Origin: Flavobacteriales bacterium UBA7430
GTDB taxonomy: Bacteria; Bacteroidota; Bacteroidia; Flavobacteriales; UBA7430
Reading direction: 5' to 3'
NCBI GenBank assembly: GCA_002478765.1
Contig: DLQO01000025.1
Span: 1 to 5,169 of the forward strand
Length of the DNA stretch: 5,169 bases
Part shown: positions 1-5,019 of the stretch, in pieces
Layout of the letters: every line of letters begins with the position of its first letter
How positions within the stretch are numbered: position 1 is the first letter of the stretch
Made by a program: the position numbers and the translations under genes
Notes under the pieces: generated by a model
Database searches by the model: none
What the model was told of the DNA's origin: nothing
Seen by the model: the letters and a program-made list of their open reading frames with translations, nothing else

Positions 1-392
1 ATCATAAGTGTATTTAAAAGATTCCCTATGAGGCCAAACGGGGGCTTGTACGTAATTATATCCGTCATTCGGACACCCGTTTCTGTCGCTTCAAAAAAAT
101 GTTGGTGGTGCCACAAGGTGTAGGGACCAACTTTTTGTTCATCAACAAAATATTGTTTGTCTTTGACTTGGGTAATTTCGGTAACCCATGCAAGTTTGAT
201 TCCGAGCAAAGGAGCCACTTCGTAGGTAACAATCATTCCTGGATACATTTTTTCTGCCACCTCAGAAGTGATGTGAAACAACATATGATCAGGCGTAATC
301 TCCTTTAGATTTTTTGGTGACGACGCAAAGTCCCAAATCGTGTCTAAATCGGTATTTAATTCTTGTACTTTTTTAAACTGAAAATGTGACAT
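1..392 (-). CDS. SRPBCC-fold protein, 3' end outside the window
   Basis: The visible part is 130 residues plus two bases; the C-terminal part lies beyond position 1. The start is ATG at 392, one base after the TGA of the glutathione peroxidase gene, so translation is probably coupled. Features typical of the SRPBCC (START/polyketide cyclase-like) helix-grip fold are an N-terminal helix with WDFASSPKNLKEITP (20-34), PGM (51-53), alternating beta-strand patterns, GPYTLWHHQHFFE (89-101) and GVRMTDIITYKPPFG (106-120). I infer that roughly 20-30 residues are missing, probably the long C-terminal helix that closes the ligand pocket. There is no signal peptide, so it should be cytoplasmic. Members of this fold bind hydrophobic ligands; the ligand here cannot be told from sequence. 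In its favour as part of a stress unit, it is the last visible gene of the SDR-DUF6435-GPx series. Confidence 0.85.
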   Translation of the reverse strand, partial: MSHFQFKKVQELNTDLDTIWDFASSPKNLKEITPDHMLFHITSEVAEKMYPGMIVTYEVAPLLGIKLAWVTEITQVKDKQYFVDEQKVGPYTLWHHQHFFEATETGVRMTDIITYKPPFGLIGNLLNTLM

Positions 393-393
393 A

Positions 394-915
394 TCACTTG
401 ATGTGTTTTGTAATTTCGTTACTCATAGGATTCACACTACTCGGATAGTAGGCAATCAAATCTCCTTTTGGACCCACTAAAAACTTATTAAAATTCCAAG
501 AAACCTCAAAATCTCCAAGCTTATTCAAATCACCAGACGTCAGCCAATTGTAGATGGGTGAAACCTGAGACCCTTTGACATCAACTTTGGAAGACATCGG
601 GAAGTTCACGGAAAATTTGGAAGAACAGAATGACTTAATTTCTGACTCTGAGTTTGGTTCTTGCGAACCAAATTGGTTGCAAGGGAATGCAACAACCTTC
701 AAGCGGTCGGAAGAATCATGTAGTTCTTGCAACTCATTGTATTGTGAAGTGTAACCGCAAAACGAGGCAACGTTAACCACTAAAACGTATTGATCCTCAT
801 AGGATTTCATTGAAACGAGCTCTCCATCAATTGAAGTGTAGGTCAGCTCGTGTATGTTTTGGGCATTTGTACTCATAGTTATCAGTATAATGGTGAATAG
901 TTGAAACCATTTCAT
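394..915 (-). CDS. Exported glutathione peroxidase family protein (Cys type)
   Basis: The 173-residue protein has the three signatures of the GPx family: NVASFCGYTSQYNEL (48-62), FPCNQFGSQEP (77-87) and WNFNKFLV (140-147). The catalytic tetrad is readable as Cys53 (peroxidatic, not selenocysteine), Gln81, Trp140 and Asn141. Cys97 (FCSSKF) or Cys79 could serve as resolving cysteine, so a thioredoxin-type reductant is more likely than glutathione, as is known for many bacterial and plant Cys-GPx enzymes. Residues 1-19 form a hydrophobic signal peptide ending STNAQ, so the enzyme should act in the periplasm or at the envelope, where it would reduce H2O2 or lipid peroxides. The start ATG at 915 overlaps the stop of the DUF6435 gene by ATGA, and its own stop lies 1 bp before the SRPBCC start. 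It is complete and of normal length once the signal peptide is removed. Confidence 0.93.
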   Translation of the reverse strand: MKWFQLFTIILITMSTNAQNIHELTYTSIDGELVSMKSYEDQYVLVVNVASFCGYTSQYNELQELHDSSDRLKVVAFPCNQFGSQEPNSESEIKSFCSSKFSVNFPMSSKVDVKGSQVSPIYNWLTSGDLNKLGDFEVSWNFNKFLVGPKGDLIAYYPSSVNPMSNEITKHIK

Positions 916-1076
916 CCTTGCAATTTTTCAATAGATTGCAAAACCTTGTAGGCTTCTTGAAAATATTGATCGGAAATCTTCCGATCGATGCGAGAATACT
1001 TGTGAGACATCTTTAATAGACTCTTGTACTTGCGTTGCAATTTCTTGCGGGGCGAAAAAAAGCTGAATAAATTCAT
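912..1076 (-). CDS. Small DUF6435/Lacal_2735-like protein, 54 aa
   Basis: This short gene starts at ATG 1076, 1 bp after the SDR stop (TAA-C-ATG), and ends in a TGA that overlaps the glutathione peroxidase ATG. The product begins MNLFSFFSPRKKLQRKYKSL, with a short hydrophobic tip followed by a strongly basic, probably helical stretch. It ends with DQYFQEAYKVLQSIEKLQG. This layout (FxxFxxxxKxxLQxKYxxLLxxxxxxSxxDRxxSDxxxxEAxxVLxxIExL) matches what I recall of the Bacteroidota family called Lacal_2735 or DUF6435, whose members are about 50-60 residues long. The function of that family is unknown. It has no signal peptide and no cysteines. Its perfect packing between two enzyme genes is strong evidence that it is translated. 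The coding sequence contains two inverted repeats (918-941 and 968-986). Confidence 0.85.
   Translation of the reverse strand: MNLFSFFSPRKKLQRKYKSLLKMSHKYSRIDRKISDQYFQEAYKVLQSIEKLQG
918..941 (-). repeat. Inverted repeat just upstream of the GPx start
   Basis: TTGCAAT (918-924) and ATTGCAA (935-941) are perfect 7-bp inverted repeats separated by 10 bp. In the minus-strand transcript they form an A/U-rich hairpin that ends two to three bases before the GPx start codon (915-913). The stem is weak, so any effect on GPx translation is speculative. It also encodes part of the C-terminal helix of the DUF6435-like protein (LQSIEKLQ), which may be the whole explanation. Confidence 0.4.
968..986 (-). 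repeat. Strong 8-bp hairpin inside the DUF6435 gene
   Basis: GATCGGAA (968-975) and TTCCGATC (979-986) are perfect inverted repeats with a 3-bp spacer, four of eight pairs being G-C. In the mRNA this gives a compact stem with a GAU loop, coding for the IDRKISDQ stretch of the small protein. No U-run follows, so it is not an intrinsic terminator. It could be an RNA-processing or stabilising element between the SDR and GPx parts of the transcript, or a protein-binding palindrome. Confidence 0.5.
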
Positions 1077-1077
1077 G

Positions 1078-1773
1078 TTACAATAGTTTAGATTTACCTC
1101 CGTCTACGGCAAATACTTGACCTGTAATCCAAGAAGCATCATCAGATATAAGATGACAAGCTAATGATGAAACGTCGTTGGCAGAACCCACACGCGGAAT
1201 CGGGTGGTTTGCTGCAATACGTTCCTGTTTAGACTCTGAGTTCAACAGATGAGCGCTTAGGGAAGTGTTAATAATAGATGGTGCAATGATGTTAAAACGT
1301 ATTTTGGGTGAAAATTCTTTAGCAAGTGAAACGAAAAGACCCTCCAGTGCAGATTTCGAAGCTGCCGTAGAGGCATGAAAACTGAAACCGTTCTGAGCGC
1401 ATACCGAAGAAAAACCCAAAACGGAAGGCAGATCTGATTTCTTGAGTGCACCCAAAGCCAGCTTTAAGACTTTATTAAAGCCCAGCACATTGACTCGGAA
1501 CTCATGAAGAAAATCAGACTCCTTAAGAGAGCTAAATGGCTTCAGGTTTATTGTACCTGGACAGTAAACAAGTCCGTCTATGACTTCTGGCAAATCGAAT
1601 CCAAAGGATTCAGAATCAAGCACATCAAAATGACTTGACGTCAAATTTTGATGTTCCATACTTAGATCATTGGAGCAAAATGTAGCATAAACTGCATGGT
1701 TTTGATCAAGAAGTCTGCGAGTTATCGCTTGTCCTATGCCTCCGGAAGCCCCTATAATTAAGTAATTCTTCAT
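1078..1773 (-). CDS. SDR-family protein lacking the catalytic tyrosine
   Basis: From ATG 1773 the product is 231 residues. A longer reading from TTG 1824 is less likely because that codon lies within the promoter. The N-terminal Rossmann motif is GASGGIG (8-14). The usual NNAG is YCPGT (70-74), Asn95 sits in FRVNVLG, the catalytic-type serine is Ser123 (FSSVCAQ), Lys140 is in AASKSALEG, and the C-terminus has PIPRVGSANDV (191-201) and ITGQVFAVDGG (216-226). These features place it among classical short-chain dehydrogenases/reductases, except that the YxxxK tyrosine position is Thr136 (codon ACG at 1368-1366). A normal tyrosine-based hydride-transfer mechanism is therefore doubtful; it could be a nucleotide-binding or redox-sensing protein, or use another proton relay. 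No signal peptide, so cytoplasmic. It is the first gene of the four-gene unit and has its own promoter. Confidence 0.9.
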   Translation of the reverse strand: MKNYLIIGASGGIGQAITRRLLDQNHAVYATFCSNDLSMEHQNLTSSHFDVLDSESFGFDLPEVIDGLVYCPGTINLKPFSSLKESDFLHEFRVNVLGFNKVLKLALGALKKSDLPSVLGFSSVCAQNGFSFHASTAASKSALEGLFVSLAKEFSPKIRFNIIAPSIINTSLSAHLLNSESKQERIAANHPIPRVGSANDVSSLACHLISDDASWITGQVFAVDGGKSKLL

Positions 1774-1788
1774 TTTGTATATCTTTTG

Positions 1789-1820
1789 TTTGTCAAATTT
1801 ATACATTTTGCATAACTTTA
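1789..1820 (+). promoter_or_regulatory. Possible promoter for the 57-aa plus-strand ORF
   Basis: TTTG (1789-1792) and TAACTTTA (1813-1820) are 20 bp apart, with the last base of the -7 box deviating from TAnnTTTG. If used, transcription would begin near 1824, about 19 nt before ATG 1843. It overlaps the divergent SDR promoter almost completely, so the two would compete for polymerase. Confidence 0.35.
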
Positions 1821-1825
1821 CCAAA
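1794..1825 (-). promoter_or_regulatory. Bacteroidota-type promoter for the SDR-GPx unit
   Basis: On the minus strand TTTG (1825-1822) is followed after 20 bp by TAAATTTG (1801-1794). This fits the known Bacteroidota primary-sigma consensus TTTG-N19-21-TAnnTTTG. A start site near 1790 is inferred, giving a leader of about 17 nt to ATG 1773. That supports the shorter SDR start. Confidence 0.65.
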
Positions 1826-1842
1826 AATTAAATATACAAATT

Positions 1843-2016
1843 ATGAGCCGAAGAAGATTATCTACCAAGCGAGCAGAAGATTTGATTTCAGCAATTAAAG
1901 AAAGACAGCCAAAAATCGTCTTCTACACAGAAAAAATCAAGATTAGCCTTCCTAGCATGGAAAGCATTCAACTGTGGAAAAAAAGATACCCTAAAGGAAA
2001 GGTAAGATTTAGCTAG
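1843..2016 (+). CDS. Small basic hypothetical protein, 57 aa
   Basis: ATG 1843 opens a 57-codon frame ending in TAG at 2014-2016. The product starts MSRRRLSTKRAEDLISAIKE and ends with MESIQLWKKRYPKGKVRFS. It is rich in Arg and Lys at both ends, has no cysteine, no signal peptide and no membrane segment, and could bind nucleic acid, but I do not recognise a family. Support for a real gene: it fills nearly all of the gap between two opposite-strand genes, it has a plausible upstream promoter, the composition is protein-like, and its stop codon meets the photolyase stop exactly (CTAG, 2013-2016). Against it: it is short, and a chance open frame of this length is possible. It would be the only gene on this strand within the stress island. 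Confidence 0.5.
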   Translation: MSRRRLSTKRAEDLISAIKERQPKIVFYTEKIKISLPSMESIQLWKKRYPKGKVRFS

Positions 2017-3305
2017 TATTTAGCCAATCCTATTTTATAGGTTTCCAATGCCCTTTTTCTGGCATGTTCATGGACAACTATGGGCTGTGGGTACTCTAAG
2101 GAATTAAGTTCAGGAATCCATTGATTGATGTATTCCAATCGAGCATCAAACTTTTTTGCCTGAGTGTACGGGTTAAACACCCGAAAATAAGGTGCGGCGT
2201 CACAGCCCGTTCCTGCAGCCCATTGCCAGTTACCGTTGTTTGCGGACAAATCGTAATCCAACAGTTTTTCTGCAAAATAGGCTTCGCCCCACCTCCAATC
2301 AGTTAACAAATGCTTGCACAAGAAACCCGCAGTAAGCATTCGCACTCGGTTGTGCATGTATCCAGTCTGATTCAATTCCCGCATGCCTGCATCCACTATC
2401 GGGTAGCCTGTTTTACCTACTTTCCACAACTCAAACAGATGTTTGTCGTTAACCCACTGAATGCTATTGTACTTGGGCCTAAAGTTTTCTTTAATGACGT
2501 GGGGGAAATGATAAATAATCTGCATGAAAAACTCTCTCCAAACAAGCTCAGAAGTAAAGGTTTCGGATACTGAACCGATGTTTGCCATCAGTGATCTAAC
2601 GCTAACGAGCCCAAAGCGCAAGTAAGGCCCCAAACGAGAAGTTCCATCTACAGAAGGATAATCTCGATGTTTGGCATACTCAGCAACAACATTCAAGTCA
2701 TACGTCTGTACTTTTATTACAGAAGGAGTAATACCGAGTTTGGATTTATGTGGAACCTCCCTGACACATTGCATAAAGAATGGAAACTTTGAAACGTCAT
2801 AAATCGTAACAGATTCATAGTGTTGGAGCCATTTTCTTTTGTAGGGTGTAAATACGGTGTAAGGATTGCCGTCTGCTTTTAAAACCTCATGAGGCTCAAA
2901 AATCACTTGATCTTTAAAGGTTTGAACCTCGATTCCGTGAGTCTCCATCATGCGCCCTATCCGTCGGTCTCTTTCTCGGGCATAAGGCTCATAATCTCTA
3001 TTAAAAAAAATATTTACAACCTTGTAATCTTTGATGATGGTGCGCCATACCTCATCAACATTGCCTTTTAAAATTAACAATGAGCTTCCGTAGGATTTTA
3101 ACTCTTTGTCAATATCAACAAGGGTGTCGTAAATAAAATTAACCCGGGCATCATCTTCGTTTAATTGATTGGTGATGTCTGTGTCGAAAATAAAAATTGG
3201 CAAGACAGGTTCACCCAGCTTTAATGCATGATACAATGCTGTGTTGTCTTGAAGTCTCAAATCTCTGCGAAACCAAAATACGGAAATGGGCTTATTAGAA
3301 GTCAT
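2013..3305 (-). CDS. Class I deoxyribodipyrimidine photolyase (cryptochrome/photolyase family)
   Basis: The 430-residue enzyme should repair cyclobutane pyrimidine dimers in DNA by light-driven electron transfer from FADH-. The N-terminal alpha/beta antenna domain starts with VFWFRRDLRLQDNTALYHAL (9-28). The FAD domain contains GTSRLGPYLRFGLVSVR (221-237), ELVWREFF (253-260), KTGYPIVDAGMRELNQTGYMHNRVRM (298-323) and NNGNWQWAAGTG (356-367), then CDAAPYFRVFNP. By comparison with the E. coli enzyme, Glu253 and Trp256 match E274/W277, Asn356 matches the flavin-facing N378, Trp362 matches W384, and the electron-transfer triad W382-W359-W306 is present as Trp360-Trp337-Trp284. The E. coli folate contacts N108/E109 appear as Tyr108/Ala109, so the antenna pigment may differ. 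It starts 15 bp after the CIA30 stop, consistent with one operon. A (6-4) photolyase or signalling cryptochrome is less likely. Confidence 0.94.
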   Translation of the reverse strand: MTSNKPISVFWFRRDLRLQDNTALYHALKLGEPVLPIFIFDTDITNQLNEDDARVNFIYDTLVDIDKELKSYGSSLLILKGNVDEVWRTIIKDYKVVNIFFNRDYEPYARERDRRIGRMMETHGIEVQTFKDQVIFEPHEVLKADGNPYTVFTPYKRKWLQHYESVTIYDVSKFPFFMQCVREVPHKSKLGITPSVIKVQTYDLNVVAEYAKHRDYPSVDGTSRLGPYLRFGLVSVRSLMANIGSVSETFTSELVWREFFMQIIYHFPHVIKENFRPKYNSIQWVNDKHLFELWKVGKTGYPIVDAGMRELNQTGYMHNRVRMLTAGFLCKHLLTDWRWGEAYFAEKLLDYDLSANNGNWQWAAGTGCDAAPYFRVFNPYTQAKKFDARLEYINQWIPELNSLEYPQPIVVHEHARKRALETYKIGLAKY

Positions 3306-3320
3306 GGGGCTTAGTGATAT

Positions 3321-3890
3321 TTACTCGATGTTAATCTTATGAATTTGGAGCTTGTAGTCTTCATCCACTTTGTTGCCAATCAAAAAACAAATTTCTTCGA
3401 TAAACGAATGGCTGAAAGCAGGTAAGTCAAGATCTCGTCCTCTGTATCTTGGAATGAATTTATCAATATCAACAACAATCTTCTCAGCATAACCCTTGGT
3501 CTCAAATGCATAAACAAATGCATGAGGGTCAGACGATTTATGTTTGATTCTAAACTGATAAGACTTCTTGTCTCCTGTAAGATGAAGAATGAATTTCTTC
3601 TTCGCTGACAAGTTTACTTTCATCGGACATCGCACACCTGCAAACCCGCCATTGTTGTCTGTGGAAACATGCCCTGAAAAAACACCGACTCCCTCAGGCT
3701 CAGTGGTGAAAACACTTTCAGAAACACCACCCATCACGCCGTCGCTAAACACCTCCCAAGATGGTGTTTTATTGGGGTCTGTAAAATCAATAATAACCTG
3801 AGTGTTCTGAGCGTTTGTAGAAGTATATGCCATCAGTAAAAAAATCGATAAATAGTTAAGCATCAGTAAAATTTTAAATGAAGTTCGCAT
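3321..3890 (-). CDS. Exported CIA30-domain protein
   Basis: The 189-residue product begins with a 28-residue signal peptide (MRTSFKILL..., hydrophobic core, ending STNAQ), so the mature protein should be periplasmic or envelope-located. The mature part carries the CIA30 (NADH:ubiquinone oxidoreductase intermediate-associated protein 30) signature: W45 followed by DGVMGGVS (50-57), FSGHVSTDNNGGFAGVR (71-87), YQFRIKH (111-117) and FIPRYRGRDLDLPAF (145-159). The fold is a galactose-binding-like beta sandwich. In mitochondria the family assists complex I assembly; an exported bacterial member is unlikely to do exactly that, and its job here is unknown. The start at 3890 gives a positively charged n-region; ATG codons 10 and 12 residues in are alternatives that would shorten it. 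It is the first gene of the unit, 15 bp upstream of photolyase, and has a good promoter. Confidence 0.88.
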   Translation of the reverse strand: MRTSFKILLMLNYLSIFLLMAYTSTNAQNTQVIIDFTDPNKTPSWEVFSDGVMGGVSESVFTTEPEGVGVFSGHVSTDNNGGFAGVRCPMKVNLSAKKKFILHLTGDKKSYQFRIKHKSSDPHAFVYAFETKGYAEKIVVDIDKFIPRYRGRDLDLPAFSHSFIEEICFLIGNKVDEDYKLQIHKINIE

Positions 3891-3965
3891 GATTAGATGA
3901 GGCTACAAACAGAGAAGTCCTTATGTTTTTTTTGGAATGTCTGCATTGTGAAATTCATAACAACA

Positions 3966-3997
3966 CAAATTTAAGGCTATTAATCAATCTCGCCAAA
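3966..3997 (-). promoter_or_regulatory. Bacteroidota-type promoter for the CIA30-photolyase unit
   Basis: On the minus strand TTTG (3997-3994), 20 bp and TAAATTTG (3973-3966) match TTTG-N19-21-TAnnTTTG. The boxes and spacing are identical to those of the SDR promoter at 1825-1794. A start near 3962 is inferred, leaving a leader of about 72 nt before ATG 3890. The spacer contains TTGATTAA (3987-3980), also found in the promoter candidate of the divergent ExbB-type gene. Confidence 0.7.
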
Positions 3998-4035
3998 CGT
4001 TTAAAAATCAAGCGAAGCAATATGCAAAACTATTA

Positions 4036-4068
4036 GAAACTAAACTTAGAAAGATGAAAACTAAACTT
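4036..4068. repeat. Direct repeat pair upstream of the ExbB-type gene
   Basis: GAAACTAAACTT (4036-4047) and GAAAACTAAACTT (4056-4068) share the exact 9-mer ACTAAACTT at a period of 21 bp, two turns of the helix. The second copy lies next to where the -33 region of the plus-strand promoter would fall. The spacing suits two regulator subunits bound on one DNA face, but in such A/T-rich DNA a chance repeat cannot be excluded. Confidence 0.4.
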
Positions 4069-4079
4069 CGGCTTAATTA

Positions 4080-4101
4080 TTGATTAAATTGTCTAGTTTT
4101 G
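4080..4101 (+). promoter_or_regulatory. Promoter candidate for the ExbB-type operon
   Basis: TAGTTTTG (4094-4101) matches the TAnnTTTG -7 box; a start near 4105 would give a leader of about 35 nt before ATG 4141. No convincing -33 TTTG is present at the usual distance (the bases around 4071-4074 read GCTT), so it may need an activator. TTGATTAA (4080-4087) sits 6 bp before the box. Confidence 0.5.
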
Positions 4102-4140
4102 TAAAAACAAATTCATTTATTCAACAAATTACCAACAAAA

Positions 4141-4992
4141 ATGAAAAAATTACTTTCCTTATTGGCAATCTTTGGTTTACTACACACAGGTAACTTGGAT
4201 GCATTCGCTCAAAATGAGGCCATTTCAAATACGGAAATAACGACAGACTCAATTGTTTCTGACTCAGCTACGACTGACTCACTAACCGCTGACTCTCTTG
4301 TTGAAGAAACTGCTCCTGCAGTGATTGAAGAAGCTTCCGAAGAAGCTCCAAAGGCGGGGTTTCACCAAGTTCTCAAAGAAAAGTTTATTGAAGGTGGTGC
4401 TGGATTCATGGGCATTGTACTTATTGCACTAATCTTAGGATTGGCACTTTGCATTGAGCGTATCATTTATCTGAACCTAGCAACCACAAATACTGACAAA
4501 CTTCTTGGAGATATTGATGAGGCTCTAAACTCAAATGGGGTTGAAGGAGCTAAAGACATTTGCCGAAATACACCCGGACCAGTAGCTTCAATATTTTATC
4601 AAGGCTTGGAACGCTCTTCAGAAGGTTTAGACATGGTTGAAAAATCAATTGTTGCCTATGGATCGGTTCAAATGGGGCGATTGGAACGTAATACTTCCTG
4701 GATTTCTCTGTTCATTGCACTGGCACCTATGCTCGGGTTTATGGGGACGGTAATTGGTATGATTGGGGCCTTTGACGCTATTGAAGCAAACAACAACATA
4801 TCTCCTGCACTCGTTGCGGGTGGTATTAAAGTAGCACTTTTAACAACGGTGTTTGGTTTGATTGTTGCGATGATTCTACAAGTATTCTACAACTACATTA
4901 TTGCGAAAATCGATAGTCTGGTTAATACCATGGAAGACGCTTCAATCACACTGATTGATATCTTAGCGAGACAAGAAGCAGCAAAAAAATAA
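4141..4992 (+). CDS. MotA/TolQ/ExbB proton channel family protein
   Basis: The 283-residue protein is an inner-membrane channel subunit that, with ExbD-type partners, converts proton-motive force into work on TonB- or Tol-like envelope systems. It has a signal peptide (1-24, ending AFAQ), an acidic Ser/Thr/Asp-rich linker (25-70) that would be periplasmic, a first membrane helix at about 88-112 and a cytoplasmic loop (113-186). The two conserved pore helices follow, at about 187-211 (SLFIALAPMLGFMGTVIGM) and 229-254 (IKVALLTTVFGLIVAMILQ), the latter followed by FYNYI. These are the ExbB/TolQ signatures. The Glu of GIAEAL in E. coli ExbB and TolQ is not present; the sequence reads GIKVAL (Val231 there). 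The N-terminal extension is the form typical of Bacteroidota. The ATG at 4141 starts the signal peptide directly. A small membrane-protein gene follows 27 bp later, probably in the same operon; ExbD genes are expected beyond the window. Confidence 0.93.
   Translation: MKKLLSLLAIFGLLHTGNLDAFAQNEAISNTEITTDSIVSDSATTDSLTADSLVEETAPAVIEEASEEAPKAGFHQVLKEKFIEGGAGFMGIVLIALILGLALCIERIIYLNLATTNTDKLLGDIDEALNSNGVEGAKDICRNTPGPVASIFYQGLERSSEGLDMVEKSIVAYGSVQMGRLERNTSWISLFIALAPMLGFMGTVIGMIGAFDAIEANNNISPALVAGGIKVALLTTVFGLIVAMILQVFYNYIIAKIDSLVNTMEDASITLIDILARQEAAKK
4246..4305 (+). repeat. Four-copy 15-bp degenerate repeat (DSxxx) in the ExbB-type linker
   Basis: GACTC recurs at 4246, 4261, 4276 and 4291, exactly every 15 bp, encoding DSIVS, DSATT, DSLTA and DSLVE (residues 36-55). 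The rest of each unit has diverged. It lies in the low-complexity acidic linker between signal peptide and first membrane helix, and probably arose by slippage or local duplication. Confidence 0.7.
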
Positions 4993-5019
4993 TTTCACAA
5001 ACCGTTAAAACTTATTGAA

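Noticed and set aside
99..308. 69-codon plus-strand frame
   Set aside because: It is antisense to the SRPBCC gene, whose motifs are clear in the other strand.
1257..1451. 64-codon minus-strand frame inside the SDR gene
   Set aside because: It is an out-of-frame reading of the SDR gene without its own context.
1774..1824. Longer SDR reading starting at TTG 1824 (17 extra residues)
   Set aside because: The extra codons run through the inferred promoter, the start would be TTG, and SDR proteins normally begin a few residues before the GASGGIG strand, as ATG 1773 does.
2121..3071. Several plus-strand open frames of 60-87 codons across the photolyase gene
   Set aside because: They lie opposite a gene with unmistakable family motifs throughout, and their translations show no domain features.
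3589..3801. 70-codon plus-strand frame
   Set aside because: It is antisense to the CIA30 signature region and has no supporting features.
3806..3830. Identical STNAQN signal-peptide ends in the CIA30 and GPx proteins as evidence of common origin
   Set aside because: The codons differ and the adjoining sequences are unrelated; it most likely reflects the common Bacteroidota cleavage-site preference.
4993..5019. Terminator between the ExbB-type gene and the next gene
   Set aside because: The 27-bp gap has no stem-loop with a T-run, so read-through is expected.
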